Below, one piece after another: positions 44,416 to 51,279 of a stretch of 51,279 nt of DNA. This DNA is from Armatimonadetes bacterium CG06_land_8_20_14_3_00_66_21 (GTDB taxonomy: Bacteria > Armatimonadota > Abditibacteriia > CG2-30-66-41), in assembly GCA_002779825.1 (NCBI GenBank), contig PEVN01000551.1, forward strand, positions 700-51,978, written 5' to 3'. Numbering within the stretch: position 1 is the first letter of the stretch; every line of letters starts with the position of its first letter. The translations under genes were made by a program, and so were the position numbers. The notes beneath the pieces are model-generated. The model was not told the origin of the DNA and searched no databases. It saw only the letters and a list, made by a program, of their open reading frames with translations.

Positions 44416-46044
44416 ATGTCTGAACACGTGATTGGCATCGACGTTGGCACCGGCAGCGCGCGCGCCGGAGTCTTCGACCTCCAAGGCAACCTCAAAGCTG
44501 CCGCGACGTGCGAGATCGACGTGTACAAAGACGGCGACTTCGCCGAGCAGTCGTCGCGGCAGATCTGGGACGCCTGCGCGCAGGTGGTCCGGCAGATCGT
44601 CGCCGAGAGCGGGGTCAATCCAGCCGACGTGGTAGGTCTCAGCTACGACGCCACGTGTTCGCTTGTGGCCGTCAGCACCCGCGGGGAAGCGCTCTCCGTC
44701 GCCCGCGACGGCGATCCCGCCCACGACATCATCCTGTGGATGGACCATCGCGCGAAGGACCTCGCCGCAGAGATCACCGCCACCAAACACCCGGTGCTGC
44801 GGTACGTCGGCGGGATCATCTCCCCGGAAATGGAGCCGCCCAAGCTCAAGTGGCTCAAGCAGAACCTGCCCGACACTTGGGCGAAGACTGACAAGTTCCT
44901 CGACCTCGCGGACTTCCTCACCTGGAAGTCAACCGGCAACGACGTCCGCAGCCTGTGCACTTGTGTCTGCAAGTGGACTTACCTCGGGCATGAGGGTCGC
45001 TGGGATCAGACGTTCTTCGACCAGATCGGGATCGGGGACCTGTTCGAGGGCGGCCGCGTGGGGAACGACGTGCGACCCATGGGCGCGTTCATTGGCAACC
45101 TCACCAACGAGGCCGCAACTCACTTCGGGCTGACGACAAGCTGCGCCGTGGGCGTGGGTCTCATCGACGCACACGCGGGCGGCGTCGGTTCGATGGGCTC
45201 TGTGTTCGAGCATTCTCCCGAGTCCAAACTGGATGACCTCCAGTCCGTCCTCGCCCTCATCGGCGGGACCTCTTCCTGCCACATGGCCGTCAGCCTGGAG
45301 CAGCACTTCATCCCCGGCGTGTGGGGTCCATACTACGGCGCCATGCTCCCCGGCATGTGGCTGGCTGAAGGCGGTCAGAGCGCCACCGGCGCCCTTATTG
45401 ATCACGTCATTGCCAACCATGCGCTGAAGGCGGAGCTGCAGCAGCAGGCGGAGGCGGCCGGTCAAGACGTGTACCAGTTCCTCAACGCCCGCGTGGCGAA
45501 GCTGAAGGAGCAATCCGGTCGCGGCCCCGAACTGACGAAGAACCTGCACGTCCTCCCCTACTACCACGGCAACCGTTCGCCGCGCGCCGATGCCTACGCC
45601 TTGGGAATCGTCGACGGTCTCTCCCTCGACCAGTCGCTGGACACCGTGGCGCTCTCGTACTACGCCCACCTCCAAGCCATCGCCTACGGCACCCGCCATA
45701 TCATCGACGAGATGCGCCAGGCCGGCTACGGCATCCAGCGCATACACGCCTGCGGCGGCGGCACCAAGAACCCGCTCTGGCTACAGGAACACGCCGACAT
45801 CACCGGCTGCGACGTGTACCTCCCCGGCGAGCCCGAAGCCATGCTGCTGGGAACCGCCGTCTTCGCAGCCCTCGCCGCCGGCAAGTTCGCCTCCGTCCCC
45901 GCCGCCATGAAAGCCATGTGCCGCGCCGGCGCCTCCCTCCCCGCCAACGCTGCCACTGCCGCCTACCACCAGGCGAAGTACGAGTGCTTCGTGGACCTGT
46001 ACGACCAGCAGCTCGCGCGGCGAGAGCGGCTGCGGGCGTTCTGA
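44416..46044 (+). CDS. FGGY-family pentulose kinase, probably D-ribulokinase
   Basis: A 542-residue cytoplasmic kinase that phosphorylates a ketopentose with ATP. FGGY landmarks are IGIDVGTGSARAGVFD (phosphate 1), the TCSLV segment in YDATCSLVAVSTRGE, WMDHRAKD, GGTSSCHMAVS, HGNRSPRAD and the C-terminal ACGGGTKNPLWLQ and PGEPEAMLLGTAVFAA. The TCSLV signature is, as far as I recall, linked with D-ribulose specificity in this family, so ribulose is the best guess. ATG 44416 begins four residues before the phosphate loop; the frame upstream to 44230 crosses the promoter. It is a single-gene unit. Confidence 0.9.
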   Translation: MSEHVIGIDVGTGSARAGVFDLQGNLKAAATCEIDVYKDGDFAEQSSRQIWDACAQVVRQIVAESGVNPADVVGLSYDATCSLVAVSTRGEALSVARDGDPAHDIILWMDHRAKDLAAEITATKHPVLRYVGGIISPEMEPPKLKWLKQNLPDTWAKTDKFLDLADFLTWKSTGNDVRSLCTCVCKWTYLGHEGRWDQTFFDQIGIGDLFEGGRVGNDVRPMGAFIGNLTNEAATHFGLTTSCAVGVGLIDAHAGGVGSMGSVFEHSPESKLDDLQSVLALIGGTSSCHMAVSLEQHFIPGVWGPYYGAMLPGMWLAEGGQSATGALIDHVIANHALKAELQQQAEAAGQDVYQFLNARVAKLKEQSGRGPELTKNLHVLPYYHGNRSPRADAYALGIVDGLSLDQSLDTVALSYYAHLQAIAYGTRHIIDEMRQAGYGIQRIHACGGGTKNPLWLQEHADITGCDVYLPGEPEAMLLGTAVFAALAAGKFASVPAAMKAMCRAGASLPANAATAAYHQAKYECFVDLYDQQLARRERLRAF

Positions 46045-46055
46045 CCGACGGCAGC

Positions 46056-46837
46056 TCACTTCCACAGACGGACCGTGAACTGCTCGTCCTCCCCGATCAG
46101 GTCAGGTTCCGTGCCGTTGTGCTCCCGCATTCCCTTCACGATCTTGCGCGGCACGCCCATGCCCAGGTGCTCCAGATCGCCGTAGTCGCGCATGACGTCC
46201 TTCAGCAGTTCGTTGCGAGCCGCGCGGCAGCCGGTTCTCATCCGGGCCGGGGTGACTCCATTGGGCAGACGGCCAGGAGCGTCTGCCAGCCCGCCAAGTC
46301 GTCGGGCGCCGGGGCTTCCTGTTGGCGGACCCGCTCAAAGTAATCGCGCAGTCGGCGCCGATCCAGTTCGGGCAGCGAGGATCCTGACACCGGCTGGATG
46401 TCCGGCCGCACCGCTCCCCGTTGCTGGAACAGCCGCGCCAGTTCCTCGGGGCTGGCTTCTCGCCTCTGCGTCCCGACGCGGATGTAGTAGGTCCGGTGGT
46501 TGTCGTGCCACACATGATGGACGCGCCACCCTCGTTCCACTCGGACCACGGCGACGTCCTTCCCGGGGCTTGCGTCGCGGACAAGGGCGAAGTGAGGGAT
46601 CAGCTCCGGGCGGTTCTTGTCGCGACAGGCGCTCATGACCCACTCCTCGAGATGCGTGCGCGTCAGGCCGCGGATCGTGCCGTCGTCGGCCACACCCAGC
46701 AACACGGTGCCGCCATGGAGGTTGGCGAAGGCAACCAGTTCCTTCGCGAGCGACCGGTTGTCGATCTCCTCCCGCTTGAACTCAATGCCGGAGGACTCGC
46801 CGTTCTGCAGGATCTCCCGCAGTTCGCTCCGGGTCAT
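46056..46837 (-). pseudogene. AlbA_2 (Schlafen-type) ATP-binding protein with internal deletion
   Basis: The first 188 residues are an AlbA_2 DNA-binding domain (ESSGIEFKREEIDNRSLAKE, AFANLHGGTVLLGVADDG) and linker up to GWQTLL. At 46274/46275 the sequence jumps to the tail of the same family, GRLPNGVTPARMRTG, in another frame, and then reads KDVMRDYGDLEHLGMGVP to the normal end FTVRLWK. The middle, including the ATP-binding GHKL-like domain (about 190 residues by my recollection of the family), is gone, and the junction causes a stop 12 codons later. Both ends keep excellent family match, so the loss looks recent. The ATG overlaps the NUDIX stop (ATGA). Confidence 0.88.
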
Positions 46838-47397
46838 GTGTCATTCCTCTCCTTCCGTCCCGCTTCGTTCAGCACCAACAGCAGCCCGCAGAGTGTCTTG
46901 GCGTCGCAGACGTCGCCGTTGCGAATAGCGGTCGGGGCTTCCGCCAATGGCAGGGTGAAGACTTCGAGGAACTCGTCCTCGTCAAGGCTGTTTCCGACAG
47001 GCACCAGGTCGCGGGCCGCGTAGACGTGCAGAAGTTCGCTGCTGTAGCCGGGCGCCAGATACGACTCGAACAGCTTCTCCATCCTCCCGGCGGCGTATCC
47101 TGTCTCCTCGATCAACTCCCGGCGCGCGCACTCGTCGGGCGACTCACCAGGCTCCAACATGCCGGCGGGAATCTCGATCAAGACCCGGCCCGCGGGCTGC
47201 CGGAACTGGCGGATCAGCACCACGGTGTGTTCATCGAGCAGCGGGACAATCGCCACTGCGCCGCGGTGCTCCACCACTTCGCGCGTGGTGACTTTCCCGT
47301 CGGGCGTGCGGACCGTGTCCACGCGCAGGTGGATGATCCGGCCCTCGAAGACAGACTCTGAGTCGAGAAGCTCTTCGGTCAGTTCGTTCAACGCCAC
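46834..47397 (-). CDS. NUDIX hydrolase, ADP-ribose pyrophosphatase type
   Basis: A 187-residue enzyme that splits ADP-ribose or a related nucleotide sugar into AMP and a sugar phosphate. The Nudix box is complete (GMLEPGESPDECARREL then IEETGY), preceded by the RQFRQPAGRVLIEIPAG segment that marks ADP-ribose pyrophosphatases. I chose GTG 47397, which overlaps the end of the YdcF-like gene by ten bases; the open frame upstream to 47475 lies wholly inside that gene. It is third in a four-gene minus-strand operon and its TGA overlaps the ATG of the AlbA_2 gene. Confidence 0.92.
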   Translation of the reverse strand: MALNELTEELLDSESVFEGRIIHLRVDTVRTPDGKVTTREVVEHRGAVAIVPLLDEHTVVLIRQFRQPAGRVLIEIPAGMLEPGESPDECARRELIEETGYAAGRMEKLFESYLAPGYSSELLHVYAARDLVPVGNSLDEDEFLEVFTLPLAEAPTAIRNGDVCDAKTLCGLLLVLNEAGRKERNDT

Positions 47398-48095
47398 AGG
47401 TACTTCACCCCATAGAGCAGCAGTTTGAGATACTCGTTGTTGACGGCGATGAGTTCCCGCTCCCGAGTCCACCACTCGTCCACCCGCGACTCGTCGTACT
47501 GGGAGGGCACAGCGTACACCCGGGCGCCCATGCCGCGGAGCGCCCTTTCAAACGTCAGCTTGGAGCGCCGAGTGTGGAATTTGGAGGTCACCACGACCAC
47601 CGACCGCAGACCATGCTCCTTGACGAAGACGCGCGTGTATGCCGCCTCTTCCCAGGTCGACGTGCCCGTTGAGGTGACCACAGAAATGGCGGTTTCGGGA
47701 ACGCCGCGCCGCTGGAGGTCCATTGCGGTGAGCTGCGCTGCAGTCAGTTCCATGCCCAGGCTCCGGAGCGCGGAGGGTACCTCGCAGCCGATGGCCAGGA
47801 GCCGCTGGCTCACGCCTCGGTGGTAGAGGTCGGCTGCCTGGGGGGCGCGCGCGGCGCTGTCACCCGACAGCACGACGATCAGGTCCGCCTTGCCGAGATT
47901 GTCGGCGACGACGAGCCAGCTACCCAGCCCGGTCAGGATCAGCGATCGCGCGCTCCACACGATGAACAAAAGCACGACGACGACCGACAGGACCCTTCGC
48001 GCCGGGCTCTTCTCCTCGACATACGGCCGCCGCTCGAGGGCAGAGTTCCGGTCCTCGGGCTTCTCTTCGGCGTCGAACAAGTCCTCTATGCGCAT
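47388..48095 (-). CDS. YdcF/SanA-type DUF218 membrane protein
   Basis: A 235-residue protein. After a polar N-terminus a single membrane helix lies at about 35-55 (VLSVVVVLLFIVWSARSLIL). The extracytoplasmic DUF218 domain has LIVVLSGDSAARAPQAADLYHRG, STGTSTWEEAAYTRVFV and VVVTSKFHTRRSKLTFERAL. DUF218 proteins are thought to act on envelope precursors or cofactors, but no reaction is firmly known. ATG 48095 is chosen over a start five codons earlier. It lies 67 bp after the DUF3866 gene and overlaps the NUDIX start. Confidence 0.88.
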   Translation of the reverse strand: MRIEDLFDAEEKPEDRNSALERRPYVEEKSPARRVLSVVVVLLFIVWSARSLILTGLGSWLVVADNLGKADLIVVLSGDSAARAPQAADLYHRGVSQRLLAIGCEVPSALRSLGMELTAAQLTAMDLQRRGVPETAISVVTSTGTSTWEEAAYTRVFVKEHGLRSVVVVTSKFHTRRSKLTFERALRGMGARVYAVPSQYDESRVDEWWTRERELIAVNNEYLKLLLYGVKYLWR

Positions 48096-48162
48096 GGGCC
48101 TGGAACACACTCTTTCGCGGGGATCGCCCTGGCGGCTCGGCCGGTCTCAGCGGACACCGTTC

Positions 48163-49245
48163 TCACGGCAGCCTCTCCGCCGCATACACGCCCGCTGCCG
48201 CGCAGGTCAGGAAGAACTCCGGATCCTCCTCGAGGCTCCTGCCCATGGAGGTAACGTGCACGCGTGCCTCGGTCATCCGCCGGAGGGCAGCATCAGCCTC
48301 CACCTCCCAGACATCATGGCGAGCGAGGATGCCGCACTCCTTCAGTTGCCTCATGAGGAGGCGATACACCGTGTCCTCCAACCGGGGCAGCGCAATCGTG
48401 GTTCGGGTCTTCGTCAGCTCGCCGAGGATCGTCTGCGAATGGTGGCTGACGCCACGGTGCCGGTGGCGGTGGTCGGCGTAGCTGACGCGGAGGATCGGCA
48501 GCGGCACGCCGCCCAAGCAGTCCACGGCGTCGATGCAGTACGCTTGCTCGATCCCGGAGAATCCGTACTTCGTTCCCGTCCCGACGTGGCCGGGGCCGGG
48601 GGCCACGATCACGGCGTCGGCGCGGCAGACTTGCCGAGCGGTGGCCAGACCGCTGTGGAGGTTGACGCACTCATACTCGCCGCCGAATGCCTGCCCGACG
48701 GTGATGGTGGCGTCGAGGAACCCCGCGTCGCGCAGCGTCCGCACCAGTCTGCTCAGCCCAAGGGGCAGCGCGGCGGAGTCGGTCATGAGGTACACCAGCC
48801 GCCGCGGCCGGCCGGCTTCGTGTTTGAACGCCACCGCCGCCGGCGCGATCATGCTGTGCAGCGTGCCCAGCATGACCGGCATTCCCTTGAGCCCCTCGAA
48901 CCGACGCACGGCGCTGTGGTAGGGGCTTTCTTCTTCCTCTGCGGCCAACACGTTGAACTGGTGCGCCGTGTACCGCAGCTTCATGATGTGCCCGCCGCTT
49001 TGGGGCAGCTCGGGCATCCGGGTGAGGTTGTGCGCCACAAAGTGAACGCCCCCGGTTCCAAGCCCCAACTCGACCGCCGTCGTGTTGAGGAGAACGGAGT
49101 CACCGATCTCCACGCTACCCGTCAGCGGGTCGTAGTTGACCGCGTTGGCGCGTTGCCCGTTCAGCTCGACTTCGAGGGTCGTGGCGCCCGCTTGCCGCTC
49201 CTTCAACGCGGTGACGCGGCCGATCTTCCGGTGCTGTAAGCTCAC
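48163..49245 (-). CDS. DUF3866 family protein
   Basis: A 360-residue protein of unknown function. It matches the DUF3866 pattern: an N-terminal beta domain (TTLEVELNGQRANAVNYDPL, GDSVLLNTTAVELGLGTGG), then VHFVAHNL, an alpha/beta core (VYLMTDSAALPLGLSRLV, ITVGQAFGGEYECVNLHSGL) and VIVAPGPGHVGTGTKYGFSG. I recall this family beside ADP-ribose pyrophosphatase genes in other bacteria, as here. The GTG start at 49245 lies just before the first conserved strand; a perfect promoter 83 bp upstream makes it the first gene of the operon with YdcF, NUDIX and AlbA_2. Confidence 0.88.
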   Translation of the reverse strand: MSLQHRKIGRVTALKERQAGATTLEVELNGQRANAVNYDPLTGSVEIGDSVLLNTTAVELGLGTGGVHFVAHNLTRMPELPQSGGHIMKLRYTAHQFNVLAAEEEESPYHSAVRRFEGLKGMPVMLGTLHSMIAPAAVAFKHEAGRPRRLVYLMTDSAALPLGLSRLVRTLRDAGFLDATITVGQAFGGEYECVNLHSGLATARQVCRADAVIVAPGPGHVGTGTKYGFSGIEQAYCIDAVDCLGGVPLPILRVSYADHRHRHRGVSHHSQTILGELTKTRTTIALPRLEDTVYRLLMRQLKECGILARHDVWEVEADAALRRMTEARVHVTSMGRSLEEDPEFFLTCAAAGVYAAERLP

Positions 49246-49327
49246 GAATGTAGCCTCTGCTTCGTCGAGGGCGGCGTGCCGGCTGAACGCTCCGTCAAGC
49301 GCTTCTATGGGTCTATGGGGTGCGACG

Positions 49328-49356
49328 ATTATAGATTCGGGCCCGGCTCGTGTCAA
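49328..49356 (-). promoter_or_regulatory. Consensus sigma70 promoter of the DUF3866 operon
   Basis: On the minus strand TTGACA (49356-49351), exactly 17 bp, then TATAAT (49333-49328): a perfect match to the housekeeping consensus. Leader of about 75 nt to the GTG at 49245. Confidence 0.9.
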
Positions 49357-49530
49357 GCGAACGCACCCCCGGCGCGTCTCTACCGTCGAGAGAGCAGGAA
49401 TCGACCCTCCGCCAGCGAACAACCTGCCCGCCCGCTCGTCCGGACCGACCCCGAACCACGGCAGCGCAAGTCGCCCACCACGTGACACCTGACACCCGCC
49501 ACCCATTCCCACAGCCCGCGGAGGGAAGCC

Positions 49531-49953
49531 ATGAACATCCAGCAACCGGCCTCGCATCTCGACCACCTGTTGCGCCAGACCCGTATGAACCAACTCCAAC
49601 TCAGCCAGATGGCAGACGTGAAAGCCAACATGCTCCTGACGTTGGCGTCCGTGGTGGTCACCCTGTGCCTGCGCTACCTGACAGATCCCTTGCTACGGTG
49701 GACCGCCACTGTGTTCATCCTGTTCTCCCTGCTGACTGTCCTCCTCGCTGCCTACGCCGTCATGCCGAAGACGCCCCTCAAGATCCGACACGGCGAGCAC
49801 CCCGACGTTCACAGCCCGCGTTTCAGCTTGCTGTTCTTCGCGAACTTCCTCGCCAACGAGAAGTACCGCTACAGCCGGTTGGCGTACCTCCCCTTCATCG
49901 TCGGGCTCGCGGCTAGCGGCCTGGTTGCCGTGGTGTCGGGTGTGCTGAGGTAG
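49531..49953 (+). CDS. Short PycTM-like (DUF5706) membrane protein
   Basis: A 140-residue protein with three membrane segments (about 34-50, 57-78 and 118-138). HLLRQTRMNQLQLSQMADVK followed by ANMLLTLASVVVTL, and LLFFANFLANEKYRYSRLAY further on, resemble the Pycsar effector domain PycTM (DUF5706), which in phage defence is opened by cyclic pyrimidine nucleotides and damages the membrane. Family members as I recall them have about 40 more residues between the FFxxF and KYRxLRxAY motifs, which here are almost fused. No uridylate or cytidylate cyclase lies nearby, so it may have another role. ATG 49531 follows GGAGGGAAG. Confidence 0.6.
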   Translation: MNIQQPASHLDHLLRQTRMNQLQLSQMADVKANMLLTLASVVVTLCLRYLTDPLLRWTATVFILFSLLTVLLAAYAVMPKTPLKIRHGEHPDVHSPRFSLLFFANFLANEKYRYSRLAYLPFIVGLAASGLVAVVSGVLR

Positions 49954-50005
49954 AGGGTCTCCGCCGCGGGCTCGCGACGAGGTGGCTGTTGCGGAACACA
50001 GAAAA

Positions 50006-50029
50006 GCCGCGCCGATTTCTCGGCGCGGC
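50006..50029. terminator. Bidirectional intrinsic terminator
   Basis: GCCGCGCCGA (50006-50015) pairs perfectly with TCGGCGCGGC (50020-50029) around TTTC. AAAA precedes and CTTTCC follows, so both the rightward PycTM-like transcript and the leftward prepilin transcript can end here; the leftward U-run (CTTTTC) is the better one. Confidence 0.9.
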
Positions 50030-50068
50030 CTTTCCATTTGCATCTTTCGTTTCTGAACCCAGGCCGAG

Positions 50069-50452
50069 TTACGGCGTGCGGTTGGCAATCTCGAACTGGA
50101 TGGCGTACGTCATCTGATTGTCCCGCAGCAGCGAGGTCGCTTTCGTCCACTTCGCGTGGCCGTCCCAGAAGACGAGGTTCGCGCCATCGTTGTGGACATC
50201 GCCGACGCGGTGGGGGTTGTTGGCCTCTTCGGCGGCCGTCCGGCCTGTGCAGCAGCCGGAGGCGATGGACCCGCGGGTCAGCCAGGGGGACGTGCCTATG
50301 CTGGAGGGCGGATTGCCCAGACCTTTTCGGGAGGAATCACCATACATCACGAGTTGCGACGGGAACTGCACGTCAGCTCCCACGCGGTTCTCTCCACCGC
50401 GGTCCCAGCCGTAGGACTGCCACGAGTTTGCAGACGGGCAGAACCACAGTCG
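50069..50452 (-). pseudogene. 5'-truncated DUF1559-like prepilin (H-X9-DG)
   Basis: The last 128 or so codons match the C-terminal part of the neighbouring gene at 50863: LWFCPSANSWQSYGWDRGGEN against VWTCPSIDQWRSYGWGRGGEN, then HNDGANLVFWDGHAKW, the H-X9-DG motif of DUF1559-like secretion pseudopilins. Upstream the similarity ends at about 50452 and the frame meets a stop at about 50515. No prepilin leader (FTLIELLVVIAI type) exists before the next gene, so the export signal and the stalk helix are lost. It is either a decayed duplicate or a fragment left by recombination with its paralogue. Confidence 0.75.
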
Positions 50453-50467
50453 AGGACTCAGCCGGGA

Positions 50468-50495
50468 GAGGATCGAACACTTCGTGCTCGACCTC
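50468..50495. other. Strong hairpin upstream of the truncated prepilin
   Basis: GAGG and TCGAACAC (50468-50471 and 50473-50480) pair with GTGCTCGA and CCTC (50484-50495) around TTC, with one bulged A and one G-U pair on the minus strand. It lies right before the point where coding similarity of the truncated copy ends. The rest of 50496-50783 holds no gene I can support. Confidence 0.5.
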
Positions 50496-50783
50496 CGGAC
50501 GCCTGCCCTCGCTCAGTTAGACGGCTGCAGCCTGCTCCCGGTACGCCGTGCGGAACGTCCCTGTCGGTCTCTTCCGCAGGAGTCACCCATGTTCGCGCTT
50601 CGCTTGAGCACCCCGGCAGGGGGAAACGCAAGCCCCTCCGATCAAACCCCTGGGGGGTGGCCGCGATGGTGACGGAGCGCGTGCGCCGTCGGCGTCGCCG
50701 GGGCAGCCAGCGTGGTACACGCTCCGCCACCGTCGCGGCTCGGATTGACGACGCATTCCTGAAGGAGCAGCGCCCCAAAAGAG

Positions 50784-50823
50784 AAGGGCAGCGACCACAC
50801 CTGGAAGGTAGGTCGCTGCCCTT
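50784..50823 (-). terminator. Intrinsic terminator of the right-end prepilin gene
   Basis: AAGGGCAGCGACC (50784-50796) pairs perfectly over 13 bp with GGTCGCTGCCCTT (50811-50823), loop 14 nt. On the minus strand it follows the stop of the prepilin gene by about 40 bases and is succeeded by CTCTTTTGG. Confidence 0.85.
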
Positions 50824-50862
50824 GAAGGGAAGCCGTCAGGCTGACTGTCACTCAGGCTGAAC

Positions 50863-51279
50863 TCAGACGGGGTTCGGGTCTTCGGCGACGAACTTGAGGC
50901 CGTTGCCTCTGCGCCCGACCGGGATGCTCGTCTTCCCCCACCACTTCACGTGGCCATCCCACAGGGCGATGTTGGCACCGTCGTTGTGCGGATCACCGAT
51001 CCAGTGACGGTGCATGGCGGGACCCGTGTTGCTTATGTTCGTGCAGCAATCACGGTCCGTGTTGGCGTTCTGGTAGTTGTGCGGGACCCACGCGATGTCG
51101 CCGTTGGCGGTGCCCCGCCCGCCACCATCGGCGAACATGAGAGTCTGCGAGATGTGGACGAACTGCGACTGCTTCCGGTTCTCCCCGCCGCGTCCCCAGC
51201 CGTACGAACGCCACTGGTCGATCGAGGGGCACGTCCACACCTGCTGGTTCTTGATGTACGCCGCGACAGGCCGCCAATA
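50863..51279 (-). CDS. DUF1559-like H-X9-DG prepilin, C-terminal part
   Basis: The gene enters from the right edge; 138 codons are visible. The text reads VAAYIKNQQVWTCPSIDQW, a segment rich in asparagine and glycine, then HNDGANIALWDGHVKWW, the H-X9-DG motif that ends DUF1559-like pseudopilins of planctomycete and armatimonad genomes. These are secreted by type II-like machinery after prepilin peptidase cleavage; the N-terminal methylation motif must lie outside the window. A strong terminator follows. It is paralogous to the truncated copy at 50069. Confidence 0.85.
   Translation of the reverse strand, partial: YWRPVAAYIKNQQVWTCPSIDQWRSYGWGRGGENRKQSQFVHISQTLMFADGGGRGTANGDIAWVPHNYQNANTDRDCCTNISNTGPAMHRHWIGDPHNDGANIALWDGHVKWWGKTSIPVGRRGNGLKFVAEDPNPV

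Noticed and set aside
50462..50541. A tRNA-like segment on the minus strand: 7-bp inverted repeat CCGGGAG/CTCCCGG 80 nt apart with GTTCGATCC near the 3' end
   Set aside because: The T-arm next to the supposed acceptor does not pair, no anticodon arm forms and the D-arm loop would be two bases. The GTTCGATCC is better explained as part of the 50468-50495 hairpin.

Overview
The window is high-GC bacterial DNA (about two thirds G+C by eye) with dense coding on both strands. Two copies of a secreted protein at the right end carry the H-X9-DG motif of the DUF1559-like type II secretion/prepilin family. Genes resembling DUF6785, DUF4861 and DUF3866 families, a clostripain protease with Ig-like domains and a BamD-like repeat protein are also present. 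This mixture is typical of Armatimonadota or Planctomycetota-like environmental bacteria. I favour Armatimonadota, but nothing here settles it: there is no rRNA, tRNA or ribosomal protein gene.

Left third (1-15.6 kb) is an accessory region rich in defence-type and broken genes. It opens with a block of short palindromic repeats, then a restriction-type helicase that stops where an 18-nt tandem repeat begins, a ROK sugar kinase, a secreted DUF4861-like protein, an unusual CDF cation transporter with three cytoplasmic modules, and a HAD hydrolase tail without a body. Next comes a minus-strand run: a DUF4258/YgiT toxin-antitoxin pair, then SNF2 helicase, Fic AMP-transferase and SWIM zinc-finger genes whose ends overlap. 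The island ends with a decayed Lhr-like helicase (two frameshifts, one in-frame TAG) and a DUF5591 gene with an in-frame TGA.

Middle (15.7-38.4 kb) is mostly intact: a single-domain response regulator, the NAD(P)H-hydrate repair enzyme Nnr, an iron-sulfur flavoprotein, a large secreted clostripain-like protease, a lipoprotein, a phosphohexomutase, an AAC(3)-like acetyltransferase, a DUF6785-like membrane protein interrupted by an in-frame TAG, a MoeB/ThiF-rhodanese sulfur-transfer enzyme, a 1220-residue secreted TPR protein, a lytic transglycosylase, a small zinc-ribbon membrane protein, a GlmU-like nucleotidyltransferase and a PilT-like ATPase that has lost its catalytic residues.

Right part (38.5-51.3 kb) holds a dynamin-like GTPase, YjbQ, an LCP cell-wall ligase followed by a B12/radical-SAM enzyme, an FGGY kinase (probably D-ribulokinase), a minus-strand operon DUF3866 - YdcF - NUDIX - AlbA_2 whose last gene has an internal deletion, an orphan short PycTM-like membrane protein, and two DUF1559-like prepilins, one truncated and one running off the window.

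Seven sigma70-type promoters can be read directly (TTGACN, 17-18 bp, TATAAT-like). Two of them put the predicted transcript start on the start codon, so those mRNAs look leaderless. A 23-nt sequence occurs exactly, in opposite orientations, at 18.6 and 41.2 kb inside palindromic intergenic elements. The most interesting candidates are the overlapping SNF2-Fic-SWIM operon with its upstream toxin-antitoxin pair, the short orphan Pycsar-type effector, and the degenerate PilT-like protein.
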